Source: Burhinus oedicnemus (lineage: Eukaryota; Chordata; Aves; Charadriiformes; Burhinidae). Taken from it: a stretch of 64,000 nt of DNA. The DNA lies in contig VFFE01006593.1 of NCBI GenBank assembly GCA_008921705.1, positions 690,833 to 754,832 on the forward strand. Reading direction: 5' to 3'. Both the position numbers and the translations under genes were made by a program. Below, piece after piece: positions 1-12,400 of this stretch (positions are counted from its first letter, which is position 1; every line of letters starts with the position of its first letter). The notes under the pieces were generated by a model that did no database searches, was not told the origin of the DNA, and saw only the letters and a list, made by a program, of their open reading frames with translations.

Positions 1-353
1 TAGTATTTCAGCACACAAGAGAGGCTGTACCTTCTGAGAGTAGAAGCTGACAGCAGTGATGTGTGGAGTGAGAAGCAGCAGCCTGAGGAAGAAAAATGTG
101 TGCGAGGTTTCCAGGTCTTGTAGAAATGCTGCTGGCCTGAAGGTGGCAGCTGCTGTGATGTCCAGCATATTCACAGCTTTCTGCTGTTCGCCTCTGTGGG
201 CTCTTGCACTGCTTTCTTGTAACTTCATGGTAAAGAAACACAGCCGTGTCTTTGTTCAGGCAGGGTTTGTTTCTCTGTTGGCATGTTAGGCTTTGACTCC
301 CTGCATCAAAACCATGGAGTTGTCTTTCTCTAAAGACCTGTGTGTGTTTTCAG

Positions 354-479
354 AATGAAGAGCTTATCTGGGGTCCAGATGCCTGTCCCTGTGTGCAAGG
401 AATCCAAGGATCTTCGCTGTTTCCAGTCAATGTGGCGAGGAAGATAACCCTCCTGGGAAAGAACTTCCACCTCTATCAG
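354..479 (+). CDS. PLXNB1: Plexin exon a (ectodomain, between PSI domains)
   Basis: Acceptor cag at 351-353, donor gtagtc at 480. 42 codons, phase 0 to 0, beginning [15 protein letters not shown] and ending KNFHLYQ. The CPCV and LLGKNF blocks are typical of plexin-B ectodomains. Sequence 1-353 upstream reads as intron. Confidence 0.9.
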
Positions 480-3400
480 GTAGTCAGTCAAACACCATCA
501 GCATTGAGAAACTATTAATGCAGAGGACTGTTTGGGCAACCTGTCCACTGGACTGCTAAAAATATGTGTAAGACACAGCTGTGGCTCTGCCTAGGTTTCT
601 GCTGTTTGCAGAAACACCTAGAGGAATGACCTACCTCTGTGAATAAAGAATTACATATCTGGATTTATTGGTGGGTAGGAGGTTACTCAGAGAAAGGGAG
701 AGTACAGGTGTGCACCAACTTGCATGTGTTTGGATTAGGTTGCACCTGTGCTGCACTGTAGATGGTAGTTCTTGGAATAACTTCCTGCTGAATCTCTGCT
801 GATTGATTGTGTCTCCATAAACTCATCTATTCCCTTTCCTTTCTGGCACGCTGTCCTGGTCCTGCTTTACCTCAAACCAGGACACACGCTCATGTTAATG
901 TGGCTGTTCCTGTCATACCTGAAACTTCTTCAATGGGGAAAACCTCCCTTGAAAGCTATGTTTCTTGGGTGTGCCTCTGATAAAAATTCTATTTGCTTCT
1001 GAAGACAGAAGACTGATTTAGTAACCTTTTACAAACAACAACCTCAGAACATGCAGCCCACAGACTAATTGTTACTTTGTAAGTTAAACTTGATAAACTG
1101 CACTGCTCAGAGGAGCAGGGCTGGTTACAGATGCATATCCATCTTTTTTACAGGAAATGTCTAAGCAATTCAGTGGAAGATTTACAGGAGAGAGAGAGAG
1201 AGAAAAGGAAAATACACTTAGTGTTTTTTGAGGTGCACTTCCCTAATCTGTGTACACCACTCTTTATTTCCAAGCTAGTGTTTCACAGAGACATACAGGC
1301 ATAACTTCACAGTCCTGCTGGTGTTTCTTTAATTCCTCCTCCTGTGCTGAGTTCTCCCCGCACTGACACCTTCTACGTGTTTTGTGTTGGTTTACCTTTC
1401 ATGCATGGAGGCAGTGACAGCATAGAGAACCCTTGAATATAGCATAGACTTGGCATAACGAGGGGAATGAGAGGAGCGTGCTGCTTGCACAGTAAGCAGC
1501 TTGGTGAAAGGTACTGAATTGGAGAGGCAGTACACTGTCGCGTAGCAGGAAGCTCCGTGTAGTTGAGAAAGGGTGCCATGTGTATCTTCTCTGTAGGACC
1601 AGCAGTGGGACTATGAGTGTGTCCTGAATTTGGAGGGGAGGACAGTGGTGATGGATGCTTATGTGGAAGGAGAAGAAACAAACCAGTCCCTCTGTTTTAT
1701 CACCTGCCAGATGAACCAGGTGAGTGCTTGGAATACAATGCCATTTCAGAGTTCACACTGCTGCTGGTTTTGCTCAGCAAAACAGCAGGCTGGAAGGCAA
1801 GCTCTTTGGGGAAAAGAGCATGTTTTTGAAAAATATTTGTAGAATATTTGGCACTATGAGGCCCTCATCTGTGATGCTACTGCCTGGCTGTACTGGTATC
1901 TTCAACTTGCAGAAAGATTGTGCAGTCTGAGCCACACGACCTGTTGCTGCATTTGCTGTAGTACGGGATGATGCTGTCTCTGAATCACCACTCGTTGCAA
2001 CCTGCCAGGACCGTGCCATTTTTGCTTTAGCTTGAGGCACTGTTGTTCATGGTTCTCTGGATCATGACTTCTGTGATGGTGGTTCTTTTGTGAAAAGAAA
2101 AATGCTATTAATACCAATTTTGTTCTTAGTGGTGGAAGCTGGCCTGTGGATTGTAAGATTAACAGGCAAAATTAAAACAGCCCTGTACATTTCTGGATAA
2201 CGTGTGCATTTTACTTTGGGCAAGATTTGCAAGCAGAGCTGATATTTTTAGTTCACAAACTCATGTAGCTAAGGGAGAGGAACAACATAAGCTCTTGTGC
2301 ACAACAGCCCTGCAGACTAATTGTAATCCTACATCTTCAGCTCTACTGAAATTGCAGAAATGCCAGCTTCAGCAGTTTTCTGAGCAGGTGGCTTGTAGAT
2401 AGGAATTAGCCATTTAGGAATGCAGTTGGGAAGTTAGACAAGTATTGTTGTGAGCACGCGTTTGTTTTCAATGTTTGTCCTAGTGAACCAATGCCCGCTA
2501 CTCTTTCTAGAGCAGAATTGTGACTGCGTGAACCAGTGAGGACAGGCCTGTGCTGCCACTGCCCCAGCTAACACCGCCTTGTCTGCATTCACAGGAAGCT
2601 CCGTAGGCTGTATGTGCCGGTGCGCTATGCAGGATGGATGCTGATGCTTTTTGCGTATTCGGCTGGCTTGTTCGTGCCTCTATTAAGTCCTTTGTCTTGA
2701 TGGTCTTTGTCTTTGCAGTACAGTTACACAGCGCCTCAACTCGAATTCAATGCTGTGGTGTTTGTGCAGAGGCAACGACATCTTCGAGTGGACAGTGCTG
2801 CAGATCTTCACGGTAGGAGTACAACACCTCCCAGTTAAAATACAGCAGATGAGGTGAAAGAGAACTGAGAAATCCTCAAATGAGCCTTTTTGCATCTGTA
2901 GTATTCCTATCACAGGGAAACTTAAGGAAAACATACAGCCTCATTTCTGTTGCTTTTCACAGGGGAGGGAAGAGGAGAGGGTTCTGTGCAAGATGCCAAG
3001 TTGCTGGATTATTCTGTGCCCATGGGGATGTTTGCAGACGCCTCTGAATTTTTCTCCCTTGCAGTGACTTTTTACAACTGCTCTGTGGGACACACTGATT
3101 GTAGCCGCTGCCAAACAGCTGACTCAAAGTACAACTGTGTGTGGTGTGGAGGTGACAACCCCAGCTGTATCTTCAGGAGCTCCTGCAAGGAAGAGATAGA
3201 AGACCTGTGTCCAGCACCTCTCATTCACTCTGTGAGTAACTTGCTCGCTGGTATACTGCACCCAAGGCAAGGAGGGCTCCATTCTCCAGTTGAAATCAAA
3301 GGGCTGTGAACTCAGAGTGCGAACAGTGCAGCTCAATAATACATTGGCCATCTGAAGAGCAAGTTAGTCCTATTCTACTGTGATCCCTTGATGTTGTGAG

Positions 3401-6400
3401 GATGGTAGACTTCTGTACTGGGCTTTCAGTTTGCCAATAGAGAACAGTGGGAAAAGATGCATTTGTATCTCATGTGAGCTGAAACTGGTTCGCCAGGAGG
3501 AGCAGAATAATTCGGGAGCTGGGAAAGGGTCCACAGATTGGATCTGCCAACTGTCCCGAGCCAGACCCTGAAACAGGTTGGCCCAACTGAGCCTGGGGCA
3601 AAGGAGGGCAAAACCCAATGTTAACAGCACAGCAAGGATGGGAAAGGCATGAATGGTTACTGGAATTAATTATTTTTGTCTGTTTATTTTAAATGTTTCT
3701 TGCTAACTGCCACATGACAAGTGTCTGTAGCCACGTGTTCCTTTTGCTGTCAGCTTGTCCTCCCTCCAGTGGCACACAACATCCATGTGCTGCATCTTGT
3801 CTTAGTTTATCTTGGATGCTGCTCAGGGACAGAGCTTTGACGTTTGTGCAGCATGCAATTCATTGTCGTACTGATGCTGAGGGGGGGAATGGTGCTTGCT
3901 GCTTCAATACTAGTAACATTTATTGGCTTGTGCATTCCCACTCTTCAGCAGAAATGCCCTGTGGAGTGGTCAGCATGTTGATGAGAAGGCAAAGCAAGGC
4001 AGTCCTTGCCATAGAAGTCTATAGTGGATTATCACCTCTGGGGGGGGACTGCTGGCAACAGTGAGGTACAGGAAAGAAGGCTCTGACTGGTGTGTTCTTT
4101 ATGGCCTTTCTTCTGATGAAGGTGCAGCCTGGCACTAGTCCAAGCCAGTAAAAGGAATCCATAGCAGTGACCCAACCAGGCAGAGTTTGTAATGGGGCAG
4201 TTGAAGGGCCCTGTGCTGTAGATCAGTTGCCAGACTGCAGAGGTCTGAGATACTGTGACATTTACACATGCGCGGATGTCTTTGCAGGTGTACCCCCTGT
4301 CTGGACCAGTGGAAGGTGGCACTAGAATCACCATCACTGGCTCAAACCTCGGGCAGAAACATCAAGACATTGCAGAAACTGTCACTGTTGCAGGAATTCC
4401 CTGTGCCGTAGATGCTCAAGAGTATGAGATCTCTAGCAGGTAGAGTATCTGTGGAACCTTCTCCCAGAGGCAGGCGCTGGCTTTTCCGTGGCTGCTGACA
4501 CCAGCCTGAGATGTCATTGCCTTTGCTGTAGCAGGTATTGAGCCTTGCCCGTTCCCTAGGGAGTGCCCCTGAGTAGGGTCACTGTCTGTTTAGTTACTCA
4601 GGCAGTGACCTTAGACAGATAAGGTTGTGTACAAGGTGATGGCTAAACAGTGCTGCCGTATACTGACCACGCTGCCACTACAGAGCCCGCAGGCCAGCTA
4701 GATCAGGGAGTCACAGGCTCAGAACCATGCAGTTTCATGGGTGTCTCTCCCAGATACAGGGTGATTTCAAAAAAGTGGAGGACATGGCTTGTGCAAGTGC
4801 CACTGCTGGGAAAACATCCTGACCGTGTTTACCCAGGGTGAGGATGGGAACACATGGTTGGAGGTACAGCACGGATTTTTGCCTCTGCTTGAGTGGGCAC
4901 TCCCCTAGACTGTCATTCTTCACTTGCCAGCCAGACTTCGACCTCCCAGAACAATCCAATGAAAGGACCCTGTCAACCAGGGACAGACCAGGGAGTCCTT
5001 GTGGGCACTATGCTGCTCTTCTGGTGGCTAGGAGTGCCTGACAGGTCACACAATACTTGTGAAAGTAGAGTCTAGGAGGATGAGAAGCAGAAAGACCTGT
5101 CCTGCTGAATCCAGCTAATGTGAGTGATAGAGAACTGGATAGCTGGTGATAGAGAACTGGTGATAGCTGGTGGCCAGGGCAGGACCATAAAACAAGGCAG
5201 TGTAGTCAGGTGTTGAGAGGTGTGACTGAGGGGTAACTAGGAAGCAAGGAGAAAGGAATATTTGTGTAGTTGGCCTATGGCAAGGCAGGTAGGTGGGAGC
5301 CTTGGACAAGGGAGGGAGAGGAGCCAAGCAACCATCAGAAGAGGAGAGCAATTGTGAGTAACCTCTCATCAGAGCTATCGCAGACCCATTTTTCCATTCC
5401 ATGGTAGCAGTAGTTGTAGCATCCTTCCCTCTGGGAGCCAGGTAAGATCCTGCTGGGAAATGGCCTGCTGTGTTGAGCAGTGTTGTCCTGTCTGTGCGCT
5501 TTGTTTGTCTGGATCCATCTGCTTTCTGTTTTCATCCTAGAATTAGAGCATAATCTTTCTGGGGTTAGCACTGTCTTTGTTCTGTATCTGTAAATCACCT
5601 GGCATCACAGGGTCCTGGCTTGGGACTGCACTGCCTGAGTTGAAATTCCTGAGCCTTTTTGGTTGAGGGGATATAGCTGTGAACCCGGAACCCACTCCTG
5701 AGCAAGGCCCAGAAAAAATTAACCTCATACTGTGTATGAAGGCTGAGAAGTCTCCTGCAGAGTAGTTTTTTCTGTTAGCAAATCAGTGCCATAACATGGG
5801 ATTCCTTGCTGCCCTGTTCTAAGTACCACTTGACTTTTCACCTTGTCAGCATCTCCTATACCAAATTATGGCTGGAAAAAGGGCTGGGAAGAATGGGTGG
5901 TGCAGAGCAGGGGAACTGGCTGGTCCCAGAGGCCACTGGCTGAAGACCAGTGCGAGCTAAACCTGTAGTCTTGAGTTTTCTTCAGCATCAGACTTGGTGC
6001 TAATGTGTGGATTGACCACTGTTAGCCTGGGATCAGTCTGGATGTGACTGATTTGATCAGGTCTGGGCAATACAGAGTTCTTGAACTCCTAGTGTTTCTG
6101 TGATACAGTGGGCTTCATCCTATCAGTCCCAGAAAGAATAATCTTGGATAGGATGGGCCTGTTTGGAACCACTCCCTGCTTTTTTCTGCTGCACCTACTC
6201 CAGCTTTTAAAGGTGTTTCTCAATGTTTGGTTGCATATTCTAAACACGTGATAAGGCTGAAAGAAGGGAGCTGTGGTTGCTGGATGGTTTTAGGACATGA
6301 TGCAATGGATACAGCTCATCTGCTCGTCCATGGTGTGACACTGTTCTTGGATTGCCCTGCAGTATCGTATGCGTCACTGGCGGGAGCTGGACAGAGAGAT

Positions 6401-9400
6401 CTGGGCACATTGTGGTGGAAGTGCCTGGAGGAGGACGTGGAGTTTCTGGGCATATTTTCACCTATCAGGTAATGTAACTATTGCTTCTTTAATACCTCTC
6501 CCTGTTCTTCCAGTATTCCTGCTAAATGGCTGTCTATTGCATGAACTTATGGACCAGGCACTTGCTGTTGGTATTTTTATCTGATTTTTCTGATGTTTGT
6601 GTTGTGTGGTGTTTTGGGGAGTTTCTTTTATTGGTTGTTCCCCCCACCTCTAGATTATAAGAACAGCTGTACTGAGTAATACTAAAGATTCTGTAGTCTA
6701 GTGTTTTATTTTTTTTTACAATGGTAACTATTAAATGCTTAAAGAAAGAGGGGAAAAATACAGGATACCTTTCTGATTTGGAGATTCTTTTTTTCATTGA
6801 TGACTTAACGTTTTACTAAGACTTCTGACTTTCCTTTTATTAATTTGGAAATTGCTGCTTGAACACACTTTTAGCTTCTGACCTTCAGCAGCTCGTGGCA
6901 GTAAGTCCAAAGTTACTGTGAATTGTATGGAGAAATGTTTCCTATTATTTTTAAACACATTTCTGATAACTTTTTGATATCTTAAACCCATCAACTGTGA
7001 AATAATATTTAAGTAATTTTTAGATGCAATTACTTGCTTTTTGTCCTTGCTGTGCAACTTATAAGTTATATACCTAGTTGCATGTCTCCATCTCCCATGG
7101 GAAGGGGAAAGAGATGCCTGAAAAGTTTTAGGCTACTCCATTTTTGGCTGTATAGAACCATTTTATATACTGGATTATGCTTGTTTCCCTTCTCATGGTT
7201 TTGGTTCTATCATCACCATTTTGAGGCAGGGTGATGAGAACTGCATACTATGTTCAAGATGCAAGTGCAAAAGGAAGTTTTACTGTGGCATAAAAATCTT
7301 TTTTTTCTTATTTCTCAGTAATTCCTACCACTTGGTGTGTTTTTGTTGAGATCTGTGCTGGTAGAGTTGTTATAGGTACCAAAGCCCTCATGAATGGGCA
7401 GGAGCTATTTCAAAACCCTCAACTGTGTACGTGTGGTTGGGTTGGGTTTTTGCTGTAGTTTCCCTTCTCCTCACTTCATGTATCTTGCTCTTCATTTATC
7501 AGCAGTGAATTGCTTGTGCCACTCTGCGTGGTTCTTCTAAATTTTGCTGCAGCTCCTCAGTGGTACTAAGTTTTTGTTACTTTGAATAATTTATCAAATT
7601 TCGTTTCCCCTCTCCAGGTCACCCACAAGTATGTTTAGTTTAACAGCACAGGTCTCAACACAAATTCTTAGGGCTCCCTGCTGGTAATCTTCTCATCTAC
7701 TGGACAAACAGACAATTTATTTACTACCTTGTTTTTCCTAACCTGAGTAATTAATCCAGTTACTGATCTGAACAATCCCTTTGAACTGTTAATCCTAGGG
7801 TTTGTGCATGAGGCTCACAGCTGTGCTGTTTGCAGCATCCATCTGCCTTTTGCAGTCTGTGGAAAGACTGGTCCCCAGTTCATGGTTCTTACTGGTGTGA
7901 TTGATCCCTCCTCTGTTGCCTGCGCTCCATAAGGTAGCTGTTGGAGCCTAGCTGAGGCCTGCCTGTGATTGGGATCTATAGCTTCTATTTTCAGAGCACT
8001 GGAGGTCATTGAACATGTTCTGCTGTTTTCTTTCTGTGCCTTATCTTTTGAGGTCCTTGTCACTCACCTCCTGTTGTGTTTTTTTTTTTCTTTTTTTCTT
8101 TTTGTTTTCCCCCCTCTCCCTCTTCTAGAACCCAGAGCTGAAATCCATTGTTCCAACTCAGGGTCCCAAAGCGGGAGGAACCTGCCTTACCCTTCTGGGC
8201 TCAAAGCTTCTGACTGGGCATCCTAGTGAGATCAGTGTCCTGCTTGGAGACCTCCCTTGCCACATGTAAGATCAGATCCTGCCGATGTGCTGGCCGGGCA
8301 CTGCCCTGAGTCCTTCCCAGAGCCCTGCAGGGTGTGATGCTGCCTGGCTCAGACCTTAGCACAGGCTGTTGGAGCTCTGCTCTCCTCTGTGTTCCAGGAC
8401 ATCCTCCCCTTGAGCATCATGGCAGCAGCCTCGACCATCTTACGTTCCCGCCCGCATTCCCTTGAATGTGAACAGTGCTACATGGCCTCTGTTCTGCATG
8501 TCTCTTGACAGGACTATACCCCATCCTGACAGCTCTGCTTTTGCTAATGGGGAACTGCAGTTGGCTTCTGCAGGCTAACACTAAGAGCTGCTTGTTCTCT
8601 TGCATCCTGGGACACGTACACCTGACAGCACTGCTGGTGAGAAGGTGCACATGCCTTGGTAGCATGCTTCCAGTCTCTTCAGTCTGGACAGTGGCTGTAC
8701 CTACTTTTTGTCCACGTGCTGCTCACTGACAACTGCCCAGTGATTATTGCTTGCTTAGATAAGGCACAAGACCTTTCATCATTAAATTTAGGAAAATGCC
8801 AGAAGAGGTTTGCAGCCTGTCTGCAAAGAGCAAGGCATAGTACTATAAAATCTGTCTCTACAGTGGCTGTGTTAATCCTTTGTTCTCTCTTCTGTCTCTC
8901 TAAGTCTCTCTGAGATGACGGAGGATCAGCTGGCATGCCAGACGAGTCCCAGCAATGTGTCTGCAGAACTCCCAGTCACTATCAAATATGGGGACCAAGA
9001 GCGGAGACTGGAAGGATCCCTCTTCAGATACACTCTGGATCCCAACATCACTTTTGCAGAGCCACCTAAAAGCTTCCTCAGGTAGAAAGACTGAGTGCAC
9101 CTTTCCCCAGGGCTGTGTGCTGAGGCAGGTATTACAGCACCAATGGCATCTGCTTGAGTTGCACTTTGGGGTAAAGTCAGTCTAGTAGGAATGAGCATAA
9201 GCAGAATGGTGGGAGCATGGGCAAGACAGAGCTAAGGAATGAGGTGGGTGAGATCAGCTACTTTTCTCTTTCAGTGGAGGGAGAGTGCTCAGGGTTCACG
9301 GATACAACTTGGATGTTGTGCAGAAACCGAAGATCCGAGTTACAGTTTCTCCATCTGAACGCCGGCGCCGAGGACTGGGACGATGGCGCAGAATCATTCC

Positions 9401-12400
9401 AGACACCGAGTGCCCTGAGGATGCTCTGTGCAGTGTCCAGCAGGTAGCATGGCAAAGTGCTGAGTGGAGCTGAGGGTGCATAAGGGTTGATGTGTTGCTC
9501 TGGAGAGGCAGACTTTCTGCCCCTAGGGCTTTTCTCCCCCTGCTTGCTGTTATCTGCTTGGATTTTACCAACAGTCTTGGCCAAAGGCAAGTGTTCTCTG
9601 CCAGACTGAGAGGTTAAGCACTTTCACAAACATTTCCATGAGCTGGGTCTGCCTCTGCTTAGAGTTGTGCACGACTTGTGATGTGGGACAGAAACAGCAG
9701 GGCAGCAATGTGGAGAGAAAGAAATCTACAGCTGAGCTAGAGTGCTCATGTGGCTCAGCATGTCCATGCTCCAGACTCTTTTGCATAATTCAGTCCATCT
9801 CGATAGGCCCTGGGCTCTCTTTCACTCTGAGATACAAAAACAGGCAGACTTCAGTGAAATTACCAGTTCCACCAACATTTTCTGCTCTCCTGCTGCCAGT
9901 GTCCTGGGATGGGTCACTACAGAGGTATCGATGTGATCATCAAGGTCACAGAGTATGCAGCAGAATTTGCAGAGGTAGAGGGTGTTTGGCAGCCAAAGTA
10001 CAAGAAGGATTTGCGTTATTAGTGCAAACGATGGAGGGCTTCCTGTACCTAAACTGGGAGAACATGCTCCTGATACACATGCATTAATAACAGCTGTTTT
10101 TACCCATGTTCTTAGGAAGGCATTTGTGGCTGTAGGGGAGGGAGGAAAAAAAAAAAAAAGGACTCTCATGCTTTCACCAAGTGTGAAATGGAACATATCC
10201 AACCGGATGAAGGAACGCTTCTTTCACAAAAGCATTCAGGGTAGGAAATCAGCCTTGCATTGAAGGTCTTCAGTCCCCTTCTGTCAGAGCAGGGAGATCT
10301 AAAGCTGATGCCTCTCCAGAATTTGCTGCTGGGGGAATGTCAGAGCTGATTCCCAGTGCTGAGACCTAGGTACTTGCAATGAAACTAGTGCTATGAAAAC
10401 TTTCTTTAGAGGAACATGGGTAATTCCTCAGATCTTGGAATTTTTTTTCCCCTCTACAATTAAGCAGAGTTCCTCTAGCATTGCTCCAGATGAGGGGAAT
10501 GCGTACTGGCCCCAGATTGCTCAGGGTTGGGAAGTACTGCAATATTGCAAAGCTGCAGGAGCAGCATTAGAGTTTCACTACTGACGCTTTTTTTGCCTTT
10601 CGTATTTAGTTTGAAGAACCCTGTCTTGTTAACTCCTCCTACCTGATCCTGTGCAAAACTCCAGCCATTAACCTGCTGTTGCGGAGTGTCCATATCAAAC
10701 TGGAATTTATACTGGATAATCTGAGCTTTGATTTCAACTCATTGCATCCCATGCCTTTCTCTTATGAAGTCAACCCCGTCCTAAAACCGTTAAATGCCGA
10801 AGACCCTGCCAAACCCTATCGTCACAAGCCAGGAAGTGTCATCTCTGTGGAGGTAACACAAAAACTAGCTGGAAATAATATTCCTTGTACAAAGTTTTTT
10901 CTAACCTGAGTGTGTTAAATTGATGTCATGCAGCAGCCAAGGTTCTAAAGCATTTGACAGGCTTAGAACCTGTCACAGCACATCTACTTTGGCCTATGAG
11001 AAATGGTACATAAGAAGAGGGAAAAGAGTGCATCAAAAAAGCCTGAGCCCATAAATCATTGTTAAGGGCTTCATAGGGCTTGTGGAGACTTCCGTGCTTT
11101 TCTGGTTTAAATCCTAATAAACTATTTGTATATGAGATATTAGTACTAAATAAAACCCACATCCTGTTCTTAGCTGCCACCTTTTTCATCACTTCTTAAG
11201 ATTCTGCTAGAAGCAACTTAGGAGTAAAAGAATCCCGGCAGTAGAGAAGACCTGTTACTAGGTGGATGTAGGAGAATCACTCTTTAAAGATGATACAGAA
11301 GGGTAGAGTGGCTAATGTTTTTTTCTGTACATGTGAGGGGGAAAAAAAAAATCTCTGAGGTATTTCTTTTGTATGGAAAGGTACTTTCTAGACCAGTACT
11401 CATTAAGAAATTTAGTGGCTGCGCTGGAAACGTGCTTTCTCCACTTGCTCTTTTTTTGCATATGAGTTAAAAACTGTGAGGATGTTCTAATTGGAATGTG
11501 TAGACTGCTGCCACTGGTATTAAACGCATCTTGGAGAAGCTGGGCAATTTGAGAAGAGTGAAAGAGAACTAACAAGATGCAAGTTTTCAAAGAGCAAGGA
11601 GGTTGATCTACCAACCTGTCAGGATACCCTGACGGAGCTCTGGGCAAAAGCATGAAAACACTGCTGCAGGATTCAGCTTAGAAAGCATTAAAACATAAAA
11701 ATGTAATTAACATCAGTCAGCATGGTTTTATTAAAAAAAAAAAAAAAAAAGTCTTAATCCACCAAAATTAAAGCAGATTTGTGTAGCAGATAAGAATAAT
11801 AGTATAAATGTGTTACACCTTTGAAAGGCATTGATTGACTCACCTGAGTGCTTACGTTAACTGACATGGGACTACCTTTATAAATATATACACATTGTGT
11901 GTATGTATATGCAAATGCACACAGAGTGAAGAGTTGAGCTTAGTTGTGCTGTGGCTGAAGAGTCTTAAGAAGACAGGCTATTTATAACTGTACTTATGCA
12001 GCATGGTATGGGTCCTAAAGCTATAATCTAAATCACATGCAAGTGAATTTTTTTAGCTTACAAAATGAACTTCTGCGGCCAATTCAGATGTGAGCTTAGT
12101 CAGAGAAGAAAAAAAGCTGCTTTCATCCTATGGTGTTGATCTCGTCCATCTTCTCTGGAGGCATGGAAATAAGGAGTTGTCTTCTCCCTGATTTGATGTG
12201 CTGTTCTACATCTGTTCCAGGGGGAAAATCTAGATCTGGCTATTTCCAAGGATGAAGTTATGGCTATGATTGGGGAAGGAATCTGTGTGGTGAAGACACT
12301 AACAAGGAATCATCTCTACTGTGAGCCTCCCTCTGAGCAGCCAGCTCCACGGCACCGCACAAAGCGGGAGGGCACAGACTTGCTCCCAGAGTTCACGGTA

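Noticed and set aside
1..353. Short ORFs on both strands at the left edge
   Set aside because: They do not match a plexin exon and lack splice sites; read as intron.
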